From contig NC_072894.1 in assembly GCF_027943255.1 (NCBI RefSeq), positions 78,283,601-78,347,600 on the forward strand: a stretch of DNA of 64,000 bases, given 5' to 3'. The DNA is from Anastrepha obliqua (Eukaryota; Arthropoda; Insecta; Diptera; Tephritidae). The position numbers were made by a program, and so were the translations under genes. The notes beneath the pieces are model-generated. The model was not told the origin of the DNA and did no database searches. It worked only from the letters and a program-made list of their open reading frames with translations. Shown here piece after piece: positions 22,613 through 34,211 of this stretch (positions are counted from its first letter, which is position 1; the number at the start of each line of letters is the position of its first letter).

Positions 22613-23734
22613 TACTAACGTATGCGCCAATGCTTCTACATGTATATATACATATCTCACTTATGCTCCTAATCAGCTGGGCGTAAATAATAATGCACTG
22701 TTGAACAGCAGCACTGACGCGGCCACGGTGTGCTGCTGATTGTCGTTGCTGAGTTGAGCTGCTAATTCGTAAATAGCTAAAAATAGTAACTGGAAAAATT
22801 TAGCAGAAACACGTCTTTGCCCCACACTTAGAGATGTGGCGTTTGCCACTAACGGTTGGCTACCTGATGTAAGCGACCCTAGACATACACACGCAGTAGC
22901 GCTTTTACTCGTACAATGGCCATAGTACAAGTATATTAGCCTGCTGTTTTTGATAGTCTCGCTAAAGAATCTGCTAAATAAACTAGAGTAAAAAATGCTC
23001 GTTCTATTAGCCATCCGCTAATAACAACGAGCAGAAATAACACCAACACAAAACAATATACCGCAATCACCGCAGAAACTTCAAGCGTCAGAGTCTAAAA
23101 GTCATTGAAACTGACTTCGCCTTTGCTGTGGCTACTGCTGCTTAGCTGCTGCTGACACAGCCATTAGAACGAATACCGTTGATGTTCTGGTCGTACTAAT
23201 TGTGTGAGAGCTCTATACACACAACCGTTGTTATTGTTGCTATTGGCCACTGCTCAGTTGCAATCATAATATAATATTGATAATCGTATGCGACGTGCAA
23301 AACTTCGACACCCGGCGCAACCATAACTCATCCAACTTGCATCGGTGGCCAGCTGATCGATTGGTAGGTTCAATGTGCGCTGTGTCGGTAACCGTACACA
23401 CCTGCTTATACATGTGTATGACATATTTCTTACTTACTATGCAAAAGCGTTTCACATACATACCCACTCACCGGAACATAGTAGCACCTAACTCCAGGCG
23501 TACTTCGCCCGTACGAGCGCGGAATGCTAACGGCGCAACCTGCAAGCCCATCCGCGACTGGCCAAAGTACATACAAACGTTGAGGTATGCACCCGTATAG
23601 GAATGTGCTTATATACGTACATTTGCAGGCTTGCTAAAGAGCTAAGGCGCAGAAACATTTCGAAAAGTCATAAGTTTGGTAAGACGTGGTTCTATGAATG
23701 ACTTTTTTTAAGGTTTTACTCTACAAGTTACCAT
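22613..23734. other. Moderately GC-richer intergenic, no recognised feature
   Basis: Overlapping short ORFs on both strands (22673-23014, 23264-23467, 23277-23600) show no motif. The base composition is less AT-rich than the surroundings, so a non-TE origin is possible. Confidence 0.35.
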
Positions 23735-24425
23735 CCAACTTGCCAGAATTCAAAGATCAGCTTGTGCAATAACGGTCGGAGCAATTAGATCATGTCCTAG
23801 GGAGGCTCTCAATTCACTGACACTTATTATGGCAACCATGAGTGCATTAGGTCACTTGAAGCAGTTCACTGGAAGGGAAAAACTTATGATCAGGGCAGTC
23901 TATTATTACGATAGCACTCACATTCAATAGGAATTTTGCCACTCTTTTTCCATCTCGGGAGGAATAGAGCAAGGCATATTCACTATACAACATCGACACT
24001 ACAGTCTACACAGCTGGTTTAAGAATGGATTGTGGTGTTGGAGCAGAATTTGAGTTTTCTTATAGACTTAGAATTGAAAAGTCTGTGTGTCTTCCGGCAA
24101 TAGGGGAAGCTTATACACTACTAATCGCAGATTTCTCTCTCAAGAGCAATATCGGGCTTTTTTCCGAGAGCCCACCTTCAATCCAGGCACTGACTTCGAC
24201 TGCAACAACCTCTGAAATGATGCAAAAACAGGAGCTACTTACCATTTTCAGTGAAAACCGCAACATTATCCTAATCTGGGTACCGGGACATCGGAACAAT
24301 GAAGGAAATGAAAAACCGGACGAACTGACAAAAGGGGGATCTGCCATGAATAACATTCTTGCAGAATCGATATTCATACCTCTGGGTGCAATCAAGAATG
24401 CAATCTCAAACATGCAAAGTTAACA
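23735..24425 (+). pseudogene. R1/jockey-like LINE: end of RT region and RNase H domain
   Basis: The region starts with RIQRSACAITVGAIRSCPRE and ALNSLTL, the conserved link between reverse transcriptase and RNase H in R1-like ORF2 proteins. After a deletion or frameshift, an RNase H domain follows: YTAGLRMDCGVGAEF (the first catalytic Asp of YTDGS is Ala here), an IQALTSTATT block, IILIWVPGHRNNEGNEKPDE and LTKGGSA. The 24025-24423 frame is open over 132 codons. Loss of the first Asp and the WVPGHRN...DELTK end without a following zinc knuckle show it is an inactive relic. Confidence 0.8.
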
Positions 24426-24559
24426 GAACATAATGATCCACATTGTCGTCAACATTGATAAATATGACACAATGGGAAATATGTAAACTCACTGCAGTGA
24501 TAATAGATTTTTGGCCCCTAGGAAAGCAAACAGCCAAAATGGGTATCCCTTACAATATA

Positions 24560-25044
24560 TTGGGCTGTCCGGAAAGTAATTACCGATTTTACATATAGGC
24601 GGCGTTGATAATTGTTTTGAACAGCTTGAGACTATTTATTTTAATTTTTTCTTCTGACAGTTATTATATGTCACTTTTAGCTTGCTTTAGAAAAAAAGTG
24701 CGCTTAATTTTGTTTATATTTGTTTGTTTGGCGTCAATTTTATTATGGAGCCCACAAAAGAGAATTTTCTCTACATTTTTCTTCATTATTTCGATAAAGG
24801 AAAAAGCGCAGAGAAGGTTGCTAAAAAGTTGCGTGATTTGTACGGTGATAAAGCCTTAAAAGAAAGACAGTATCGAAATTGGTTTATTAAATTCCGTTCT
24901 GGAGATTTTTCACTTAAAGATGAGCCACGGTCAGGTCGGCCAAGTTATGTCGATGAAGACGTTATCAAGACTTTAATCGAATTGGATCGTCATGTGTCTT
25001 TGCGTGAGATTGGAGAGAAGTTAAATGGAAGGCGAGGATGTTAA
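24560..25044 (+). mobile_element. 5' half of a mariner element
   Basis: The left TIR TTGGGCTGTCCGGAAAGTAA follows TA (24558-24559). A leader of about 165 bp leads to the transposase start at 24745. Similarity ends near 25036, and neither the catalytic half nor a right TIR is seen. Confidence 0.85.
24745..25044 (+). pseudogene. Truncated mariner transposase, DNA-binding half only
   Basis: The start MEPTKENFLYIFLHYFDKGK is placed at the ATG at 24745. An upstream in-frame ATG at 24724 adds seven residues lacking family similarity. Next come SAEKVAKKLRDLYGDKALKE, the mariner signature WFIKFRSGDFSLKDEPRSGR and a second HTH (ELDRHVSLREIGEKL). The frame is open for 99 codons and ends abruptly after NGRRGC, where the TE sequence is cut off. 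The usual protein is about 345 residues, so the WVPHEL linker and all catalytic residues are missing. Confidence 0.85.
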
Positions 25045-26029
25045 CCCTCGGCAAACCGCTATTTGAAAACCTTGCTGAGCTGGTTGGTATAGACGTAAGG
25101 ATTTATCAACCGCACAGACTGCATATAGTCGTGAAGTAATAACCTGTATAACTTGTTAGTAGCGAGGATGTGCCCATAAGAAGATGCAGAAGCGCTAATT
25201 GTATTCCAACGACTCAATCCCGAAAAGATTTTATAAATCATGATATTTTCCCCTCGAATTTGGCGTTCTGTGTGTCATACTTTCAGCGCCCTTTGTCCGC
25301 AATCTGGCTTCTAAATCCACTTTATGTATAATATTAGATCAAACTAGAATTAGCAGGAACTAAAAACTTAGACTTTTGTTTACCTTCGCTAAATGGGTTG
25401 AAAACCAATTGGTATGTTTGGTAGTTCAATTGGATTTTTGTCAGAATACTATCTTTATCATTGTTGACAGAATTGCCCTATTTAAAATGGAATTCCAGGG
25501 AACTTCTACATTCCAAAAAAAAGTGCTGTTAAATGTGGTTTTATGTCAGAGCCATGTGGTGCATACTTTTTTAAAAGTGAGGGTGGAGGTACAGACAAAC
25601 TATTGTCAAACTATTTGCTTTTTCACATCAATTATTCATCTTGTAATTGCTAAATAGTTCTAGGGAGGTAATCCAACTTACTCTACACCGCAAGAAACAA
25701 CTATTGATACTCAGAAATTAAGCATCTCAGTTAAATATATATTTAAATTTAAACCCGCTCCTCGGTTTTTTATAATCTCACACAGTCAAAACCTAGAGCG
25801 CGACTTACATTTTTATCATGGGGAAGTTCATGAACGAGCAGCATTTAGAATTATCAAAAAGTATTGGACTACGCTATAATCGAAAAATTCGTTTCAATAA
25901 ATGTAATCACACTTAAATGATCCTCTTCACACATCATTACAAAACCAAATTAACTCGAGAAATGAAGCCACTTGATTATTTGCAGTGCCAAATATTTCCA
26001 CTTGGGCTCTACAAAAATGGTGTCTTTAT
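25045..26029. other. Unassigned
   Basis: No TE or host gene recognised. A 93-codon frame at 25376-25657 lacks any motif I know. Confidence 0.35.
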
Positions 26030-26280
26030 TCAAAGGTAGGTAGGTAGGGTGGTTGTCATAAGACACACTTAGACCTTCCGCAGGTCCATTGTGATACCAC
26101 TGGAGCTTATCCTTACTCTTCGTGTTCCTAGTCCTAACCTTCTAGCGTGGCTGCCTATTAAACAATGACCAGTTAATACACCTATCATTTTTCTTATAGA
26201 TTCTCTGTTGAATCTTAGCAAGATCTTCGATCGACCGCTGTTCCAGTTCGGCCATGTCCTTATTCAAAACCCTCTACTCA
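26030..26280 (-). pseudogene. R1-like LINE 3' end relic
   Basis: On the minus strand the sequence reads VLTGHCLIGSHARRLGLG, matching the IGTHAEKLGLPF block of the better-preserved LINE at 54000-55095. It then passes quickly into a 3' tail rich in CCTACC (AGGTAGGTAGGT on the plus strand at 26036), also found at the 3' end of the 54000 copy. The zinc knuckle normally between them is deleted. Confidence 0.65.
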
Positions 26281-26482
26281 TTTTTGAGTAGGTACCTGCT
26301 ATACTGATAAGCAAGCTAGAAATCGCAACTCTTAAGACAAAATTCAGTCTAAATTGAGGAGTATGGATACTGAAAAGAATTGAGCAAAATTGGACTCACC
26401 GGATAGTCTTCATAAAACGGAAATGAGATTGTCATAAACTTGTATACGAAATTAAATAAACGAAAACTAAATATATATATAT

Positions 26483-26625
26483 TAGGGCGGGTCGATTTAA
26501 AAATCGCTCATTGCTCTATGAAAATCGTATTCTGGGGATCAAAATAAGAAACTTTGCCGAAGGAACCATACCTCTAAAACGAATTGTGATGTCCCCCAAT
26601 TTGGGCAATATTTTTGTTAATACAG
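26483..26625. repeat. Fragment of a dispersed transposon, one terminus visible
   Basis: It starts TTAGGGCGGGTCGATTTAAA and contains AAACTTTGCCGAAGGAACC and ATGTCCCCCAATTTG. I recognise these as a widespread repeat of fly genomes, from memory only. TAGGG-type ends suggest a hAT-like element. No opposite end is visible, and it abuts the 3' end of the LINE at 26640. Confidence 0.5.
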
Positions 26626-26639
26626 TTCGATAGTCCACC

Positions 26640-28860
26640 CTGCCTTCTTACTAAATTACTATAGCTAAAGAACATTTTTTTTGCTTTTGTCAAAGTGAAA
26701 TCTATATGTCTTACAAAGGTGGATTTGCTAGCCAAAATTATGTCCAAGTATTTGATTCGTTCTTTGTATTTTATGTTGAATCCATTTATTTTAATTTGAG
26801 GCTCATATTTACGAGCATTTGGTTATAAGTTTTTACGTATTCCTTTAACAATAGTTGTTTCGCTTTTATTGAAGTTTAGTTTTAGCTTCCATTTGTGAAA
26901 GTATGTATTTAATTCACTTAGGTAAAAGTTAACGGCTTCATTAGCTTTGGTTAAGCGCTGGTGAGATCCCAATATAATTATATCATCTGCGTATATGAGC
27001 ACTTTAATATCGCAATTATTAATTTCGGAACTTAATGGTGGGTCAGGGAAATCAGCTAAGAAGATTTTATAGAGAATTGGCCCCAACAAAGAACCTTGTG
27101 GCACACCTGAGCTAACGTCTCTTGTCAAAGAATTAAATATACCTTCATTAGCATAAAATGATCGCTCTTTTAAACAACTATACAACATTATGCAGATCAA
27201 GAAGTTGAACTTCCTGTACATTTTAAATAAGACTCCTTCCACCCAAGCAGTATCGAATGCTTTTTCCAAATCTAGACTGACTAATCTCGTCGCCTGTCGT
27301 CGATTTAAATTACTACAAATAAAATCAGAGAGTAAAGTTAGTGCGTGGCATGTTGAATGATATGGCCGGAACCCAAATTGATAGTCTTTTAAGACATGTC
27401 GCTCTTCAATATGTTGTTTTATTTTTTCAAGCAAAAAATCTTCCAATAATTTACTAATATTTGAAAGAAGAGATATTGGGCGGTAATTAACAAGAGAACT
27501 AAGGTCAGTGTTTGGTTTCGGAATGCATTTTATTTTTGCTGTTTTCCATTCCAGTGGGAAATAGCCTATATTAATTGAGTGATTAGAGATAATTGCTAAG
27601 AATCTCCGGAAAGTGGTTGTTGTTTTCTTTAGCAAAAAGTTTGAGATACCGTCTTCCCCACAGCTCTTTTTATTATTTTTTAATCGTAAGATATGTCAAT
27701 TTTCGCCGCGTTTATAAAAGTGTATTGATATTCAACTGTAGTTTGTTCGCCATCAGCTGTTATGCTGTTCGTAAAATGTACAATTGGCTTAGCTGTGTTA
27801 GCTAATTCTAACACACTACTTTCAACATGAGCTGTAAAATTTTTATCTCCGAGTTGCTGGTTCTGGCGATGTATTTGTTCAAACTTATGGGCTAATGCAT
27901 TTATTTTATGTAAGTTTTCTGTAAGAACAATGTTGTCACTACTATTGTTACCAGCCGGATTTGCATAAGGGAAGTCAATATCAATATCGTCTTTTTTAAT
28001 TACAAGGTCTGGTATCTTTAACACTTTTTTTAATCCACATAATCCCTTAATTTTATTGTGTGTTTTGTTATTCATGCGTATATTGGAAAAGTAATTTGTC
28101 CAGTATTTTTCTTCGTGTATACAAATACGCTCTTCTATAATCTCACTAATATTACGCACTATAGCTGTCAAAGTGTTTTTCCTCTGAGGACTAACACATC
28201 TTGAGTCAATGTGACGTAATCGTTTCTTTTCGGAAATTAAATGTAGTATATCACTAGGTAGGTTTATAAGCCCACGATTGCGCACTTCTCTAAAGGAATA
28301 GCTCCTGAGTTAAGAGCTGTGTCGATGGCTTTATTTAAATTTATAATGCAGTTATCAATTTCATTTCGTGTTACGTTACGATTGATTGGTAAATAGTTTG
28401 TACTAAGATTGCTTAACAATATATCATTAAAATGTTTTACATCAGTTTTATCATAATTGAAAAACTCAGTTAACGGACAACTAAGTACATTATGATCTGA
28501 TTTTATGATCAATTCTACTCCACTATGATCCGATTCGTATTCATGAGTGTTTAAGCAATTAATATATCCATTTACTTTATTAAATTGTATTCCAACAAAC
28601 GGTGACACTAAAAATATATCTAAGTATGAAGCTGAATGCCTAGGGGGATTCTTTGTTGGTATCAAGTTTAATGTGGGACAGTGTTGAAGCGAAATATTTA
28701 GTATACGCCCATTATTATTTACAACGGAGTCTCCCCAATTGGTATGTCTAGCATTGAGATCTCCTCCAATTACTATTTTATTTGAATTAAGAGAGTCTAG
28801 AACTAAATTAAGATCATTTACATGTAATAAATCAGATGAAACAATAATTTTTGTTTATAA
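26640..28860 (-). pseudogene. Jockey-clade LINE ORF2 (endonuclease C-terminal part and reverse transcriptase)
   Basis: Longest coding stretch of the window, minus strand. The APE-type endonuclease begins within VIGGDLNARHTNWGDSVV (about 28780-28730) and continues to SYLDIFLVSPFVGIQFN and YESDHSGVELII, the catalytic SDH. A linker follows (27680-28285), then the RT: LKNNKKSCGEDGISNFLLKK, VNYRPISLLSNISKLLE, FGFRPYHSTCHAL, LVSLDLEKAFDTAWVEG (motif A), SSGVPQGSLLGPILYKIFLA (motif B) and IYADDIIILG (motif C, 26982-26995), so the RT catalytic Asp are intact. Frameshifts at about 28275 and 27675 and a nonsense codon at 26823 split it. The frame resumes after that stop for about 55 codons (INGFNIKYKERIKYLD). 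The N-terminus of the endonuclease is missing, a typical 5' truncation. Confidence 0.9.
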
Positions 28861-29833
28861 ATTCAAATGTATATTTAATTTCATATTCATTTGCAGTTTT
28901 CCGGATATACATATGTATACTCAAATATATATACATACTTGCTTTTTACTTGTAAGACCACCCTTGTATCTATTTATTCAAGCACAGCTGTTCACTTAGT
29001 TAAAAGCAAACCTGTTTATTTCGAGTATTTTCGCACTTAACGGATTTGAAAGTGTGTCTCGGTGCTACAACAAAAACAATAAACGCCGGTTTTGACACTG
29101 CACCCACCCACCATTCATATTAGCGCGATAAGCCAGTCATAACGTCAATGCCGTTGTCACGATACGGATTTCTTAGACGCATTAGCAGGTGGGATTCTTT
29201 AGTAAATTACCACATTAAATTTACATACCAGAAAATGTACAAATACATACATATGTATTTATAATAAATATATACATACACAGGGTAACCCATCTAGCGT
29301 TCGAACGATTAGTTTTTTTGACTTAGACACCAAAACAAGATTGTTGCATTTGAGAGACGGAAAATTCACATGTCACACCATGGGGTCAAATGATGAATCC
29401 AAAATCAAATTTGAAACTATATCAAAAGTTTTAATACCGTATTAAAAATATATATTTTTGCAACGTAAGTGAATCAACTGTTTTTGTACAATTTTTTACT
29501 GAATTTTGTAGGCAAATTTGTCTGTCAAAGTTTACATTATATATCAAATTTACAGTGGGATCTTACTTTCAGTTATTTTGAAAGTGGTCTCGATAAAGCA
29601 ACAACTTAAACAATTTTTTTCTTTTTTTAATGAGGTGTTTTGAGTATATACACTCAAATGTTGGCTTACAGTTGCGAACTAATCCTTGCTACAGATACTG
29701 AGAACACATATTATCAAAAAATAATCTTGCTGCGATTTGCTAAATTTGAAAATAATAAAGAGCGTTTAGTGCTCTTGTTAGGTGCACTCCCCTTTGTTGT
29801 AGGTAGTTTCTCATCCTTTCTTTAATGTCATGC
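28861..29833. other. Intergenic; possible isolated transposon end near 29281
   Basis: Mostly AT-rich with TACATA simple sequence at 29220-29280. At 29281 CAGGGTAACCCATCTAGCGT looks like a mariner-type terminus, but I find no partner end and no coding remnant. Confidence 0.35.
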
Positions 29834-29990
29834 TAAAGGGGTTTCCAATAACAGGTGTTATTTCGAATTTGATTGCGCTATCGAGAAATGATTAACGATT
29901 TTTATGGCCGGAACTGGATGGTATTGATCTGGACAACGTTTATTTTCAACAAGACGGCGCTACGTGCCACACAAGCAACGAAACCATTGG
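29834..29990 (+). mobile_element. Left end of a DD41D-derived MITE, 3' truncated
   Basis: It begins AAGGGGTTTCCAATAACAGG after TA and jumps directly into late transposase sequence (LRYREMIND-like, then VYFQQDGATCHTSNETI carrying Asp 2). The deletion joining the TIR to GATTGCGCTATCGAG is shared with the copy at 35551. Similarity stops at about 29990, where a GC-rich unrelated sequence begins. Confidence 0.8.
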
Positions 29991-29999
29991 GGACTTTTT

Positions 30000-30145
30000 A
30001 CTTACTCCCGGCCCAGCCCGGCGTTCTCAGGGGGGCCCGGACTCGAGAGTAATTCGAATTATATGAATTATACATAATTGGAAAGGGCCCGCATTTGCAA
30101 TTTTCCCCCGGGGCCCGGATATGCTCTCTACGGCCCTGCCATAAT
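30000..30145 (-). mobile_element. GC-rich end of a CAGGG-type (hAT-like) transposon
   Basis: On the minus strand it starts CAGGGCCGTAGAGAGCATAT and continues with CCGGGCCCCGGGGG and GCGGGCCC blocks. The plus-strand left part has CCCGGCCCAGCCCGG. This GC spike is very unlike its surroundings. Only one terminus is present, and it truncates the DD41D MITE to its left. Superfamily is inferred from the CAGGG start. Confidence 0.5.
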
Positions 30146-30963
30146 AATATGCATATACTCGTATAAGTACTTACACATATTATTCAACCTATTTGATTAA
30201 TAGTTTTACGCCATATGTACGAGTATAAGGCACAATTTGTTAGATTTCAAAATTATGAAGAAAAACAGTTAAAATTGGTGATTGCTGAATAGGGCAAGTA
30301 CCACGGCCACTGGAAGTATAAGGCCATTTTAATTTTCAAATGTTCTGCTTTCAACATAATTTAGTTTGCCAAATTTTAATATTATTGCTTCACTTTAACA
30401 CTAATGAAAAAAGAAAACGTTAAAAAATTGTATAATCTCAAATTCCAAAATATGGTAAAAAAATGTTTTTCCACCAAAGTATTCCGAAGAAAAACGTTTA
30501 GTACTTGTATTGGTATTTATAACAAGTCTAACCGTGAGTGCACATCATTTTTCAGTCAAATGAGAACGTTTACTTATTTTATTTCCAAAAAATGTACTGA
30601 CCAATATTGAAGCATATTTTATTTACAGCTGAATTAAGTTCCAAGCGCTTGATAGACCACCCTGTGCAAGCACGAAGCATTGTGAACAATTGATTAGTGG
30701 GGCATGAAAGTATGCGGGGAGATTGCATTATCATTTATCGGAGACGGAAGCGGCTATTCAATGAGTCATAACGTACTTATGTATGTAATCAAGTTGCTTA
30801 TTACATATCCACAAAAATAATTCGGCTTGGCATAGATGCAGACACGTCAGTTAGATCTTCTTGAAAATTACAACGAAAACACTAGAGATTTGCAATATTT
30901 TAATAAGATTTTTAAAAACTTTCACAAATTTAGAATTCGGAAATGTAAATATTTATGTATGTA
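30146..30963. other. AT-rich intergenic
   Basis: No recognised gene. A 68-codon frame at 30404-30610 has no motif. Confidence 0.35.
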
Positions 30964-31571
30964 AAGGGTCCGCCATATAACTTTACGGAATTAAAAATGC
31001 TATAAAAAAGTAACTGCTCAATATTTTTCCAAACTGTTTTTTTTATTTTGAAGTACAATCCTTCCGGTTAATGATGGAACACCACTTCATTCATATGGAC
31101 TTTGTAAGGCGTCATACCAAGGTCTTTACGCAAAATTCGTCTCAATGATGTCTCCGAAAAGTCCAATTGTTGAGAACGACGGTGAACTGATGTTCCTGGT
31201 GATTCACGAACACTCTCGACCACAGCAGCAATATTTTCGGGTATACGCACGGTTTTTGGTCGGTCACACGTTGATTTGTCAATAAGCAACCCAGTTTCTC
31301 TTACTTTTTTCGCAAAGTAACGCACATACGCTTCATTCGGTGCTTTTCTTCTTCCAATTGCCGTACGTAATTTTCGTACACATTCTGCAACATTACCATG
31401 ATTTTCAAAGTAATGTCGCAATATTTCCCAGCGTTCTTTGAGCGTATACACAATCATTTTCGTTCAGCGGAAGAATAAAACTAATTTGTTGTCAAATCAG
31501 ATGACAGCTAAGTGTTACCATTTTTCAAATAATACCTAGTTCAAATCCGTAACGATAGATGGCGGGCCCTG
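30964..31571 (-). mobile_element. 608-bp non-autonomous Tc1/mariner (DD41D-like) element with intact DNA-binding ORF
   Basis: The left end AAGGGTCCGCCATATAACTT and the inverted right end CAGGGCCCGCCATCTATCGT are both TA-flanked (30962-30963, 31572-31573) and share TTACGG further in. The interior on the minus strand holds one uninterrupted ORF (31068-31457) representing only the N-terminal half of a transposase. The catalytic domain has been deleted cleanly. Confidence 0.88.
31068..31457 (-). CDS. Transposase N-terminal DNA-binding domain only, open 129-codon frame
   Basis: The frame is intact from ATG at 31457 to the stop at 31068. MIVYTLKERWEILRHYFENH opens the first HTH, VAECVRKLRTAIGRRKAPN and EAYVRYFAKKVRETGLLIDK complete it, a linker CDRPKTVRIPE follows, and then a second HTH (SVHRRSQQLDFSETSLRRIL) ending KDLGMTPYKVH. 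Normally the FSDEAHF catalytic core follows. Here the reading frame passes directly into MNEVVFHH, the extreme C-terminus. Family transposases are about 345 residues, so two thirds are gone but no stop or frameshift has accumulated. If expressed, such a protein could bind TIRs without cutting. That is inference. It could also simply be young. Confidence 0.75.
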   Translation of the reverse strand: MIVYTLKERWEILRHYFENHGNVAECVRKLRTAIGRRKAPNEAYVRYFAKKVRETGLLIDKSTCDRPKTVRIPENIAAVVESVRESPGTSVHRRSQQLDFSETSLRRILRKDLGMTPYKVHMNEVVFHH

Positions 31572-31744
31572 TATATGTTTATATGTACTTCAAGAAAACT
31601 AGGTATGCTTGTTATACTTTGTCCAAGGTAGATTGGACCGAAATCGGGTAATATCCCACCTCCCATATTACATTAGTTTTCAAAATATAACAAAACTCTG
31701 TTATAAATGTACAAATGTGCTTAGATTCGGTGCAAATGATTCAC

Positions 31745-32010
31745 CAAAGAAAAGATATATGAAGCAAGTAAAGCTGAAATAGGCGGTGCCACACTGCAAT
31801 AACAACCTAATAAAACTTGTGGAAACTTGGTAGACATCAGAAAAAAGGTGGGCCTCCTTTTTTATATTAAGGCTAAATTTTTGTTCGTCCGACCGTCTAA
31901 TGTTACAAGTCATAACTTCTAATGTCTATCAGTTTATTTGATTCCAAAAATTAACGGCCAAGCTAAATTAAGTTTTACTAAGAAGTACTCAGTAGTGCAA
32001 GTCACTAACT
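31745..32010 (+). repeat. Unclassified dispersed repeat, copy 1
   Basis: It shares, in the same order, GCAAGTAAA, AATAGGCGGTGCCACAC, and about 200 bp later GATTCCAAAAATTAACGGCC and AAGTTTTACTAA with the region at 38065-38360. The copies are very diverged. The AATAGGCGKTGCCAC core is a frequent motif of fly repeats (from memory). No coding content. Confidence 0.55.
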
Positions 32011-34211
32011 TCAAACGATTTGGTAATTGTCTTTTTAGTCTACAATATTCGCTTTACTTATTCTTATTCGATTTACTTAATACTTTTTATATGTTGCTTT
32101 AGAATGGCATCGACAGCACCTAAAAAAGCCATGCCCCTGCCTAGCAACTCAATCAAAAATTTCTTTGCAGCTTGCCGCTCCATTTAACATAGATCATAGA
32201 AAGTCACATTTTTGCGCAAAAAATGGAATGCTTGTTTGCATCTGTTATATTATATAATGTATACTACGGCTAATGCACCACTGGCTCATGGATGTTTCCC
32301 ATTGCTCGTCTGCGGACATCCAGTCATCCTGATAACATCCAGTTGCTAAAAATGGCAATGCAGCTAGAACCTAGTAATGTATTATAAAAGCTGAATTTAG
32401 AATGGAATGAGCTTAAAGATTACAAGATTTACGCCTAAGTTGACTGGCGAGCTGGGAAATTAGATCCTCAGCCAAGCCTGGAGTTCACTGGAAAATTTTT
32501 TAAACTCCTCTGCAGCCAAATGGAAAGATGGTCCAGATTTCAAAGCGATCGTCAATCCTCTATTTTAGGGCTCACTACCTCCTCTGCATGCGCTCAATCT
32601 AGAACCAAGTAATAATAACTTTTTCACAATATACCTGTAATTTCACCTTTCTAATTAAAATCACTAATTGTTATTTTCTGGTTTGAGTAACCACACCAAA
32701 AGTGTTGTCGTCTAGTTTGAGATAATCGACGATTGGTTAACAAAAAAGCTGATTTGTTTTATCGACTTTTGTTATGAAACGGGTTACCGAATAGCAGTTA
32801 AGGAAAGATAACAATTAACATTAAAATATTTTACTGAATTCCACAACGTATGTATAGTAAAAAAAAATTCGGTCCGGACGAATTTAGCCTTCCTTACTCG
32901 GTTGTTATAAAACTGATTATCGGAAATTAAAACTTCAAATGACGTAAAATAATTTTAAATTTCTTTTTCCAGTTATTTGTTTCGAACATTAAATGCAAAA
33001 CGTTAATAATTTAAGATAATGAAAATTCCACAATATGATAATAAATAAGCAGCAAAAACAGACGAGAATCTGGTTGCATTGGTGCAATGTGAGGAATGCC
33101 ACAGAAACATGGCCCAGGTCAGAAACAGCAGCAACAACAGATATTACGTTGAGAATTATTGCGGGGATAAGTAAAAAATAACATACACAGACATTTTCTA
33201 CGTATCTACTCGTATGCACACACATATGCATTTATGAATGTAGTTATGCATTCAGAGTACGATAAAAAAGGTAAATTACTAGTGAATAAAACTCGCAATG
33301 CAGTGAGTGGTGAAAAAATCTCACGCATTAAAAACAGTCGCAATTGGAGTAAAAGAAAACTAACTGTATGCAAATTTATATAACAGCACGCGGAAATGAA
33401 TAGAAATCAAAACAAATATAAATACGTAAATAAGTACCTCACTGAGTTATAGAAATTAGTATACGGCGTAAAATAACTATAGCACTAGAATTTATTGAGT
33501 TTTGAAGTTTTGACAATTTACTTGTTTCATAATCAGTTTTAGTAATTATTTTGTGAAAATGTAGTTGGTAAGATAAAGTACAAGTTCGAAATGGTCTAAA
33601 AGTTGCGTTGATTTTTGGGATTTTTTTTTTTTACTTTTTTTAATATATATGGAAAATTTCGAGCATTCCTTATGTGGAAGGAAATTATAAAAAATCAACA
33701 CGAATTTTGAACTACTATAAACTGGCACTTTATTATACCAAAATTCAAAGAACTAAAAAACTAGATTCGCAAAATTATGCATCAGACTAAAAAGTATAAA
33801 AGTTTAATAAAAAGTATAAAATTGTTGCATTTTTTTCTAAATGTACAAATAGTTTTAAACTTGGATTTATATGTTTTTGGAGGGAAGTGAACTATATTTT
33901 CATGCAAAAACAATGAAAATTAAATGAGAAACAAATAAAATAACGAAACTTGTCAACAGCTCCCTGTGCTGTGGTGATTTAACTCGGTGTACATATGTAT
34001 GCAATACTGCGAGTGTTGACAACAGAGTGGGTCACTGTCCATGTTTTAACGGTAAGTTAGACTTAAGACTTTATACGTAATCCGTAACGCATAAAATTAT
34101 AAAGCAGGGACCTAAAATAACAGTTACTCCCTGGCCAAGCTGCAGGCTACCGGATGCGTCACAGGTTGCGGATAGTGAACTGCCTGCAGATAAGGAGGTA
34201 AGCTGCGAATA
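32011..34211. other. AT-rich intergenic
   Basis: No TE protein, TIR pair or host gene recognised in about 2.2 kb. Open frames here are short and motif-free. Confidence 0.35.
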
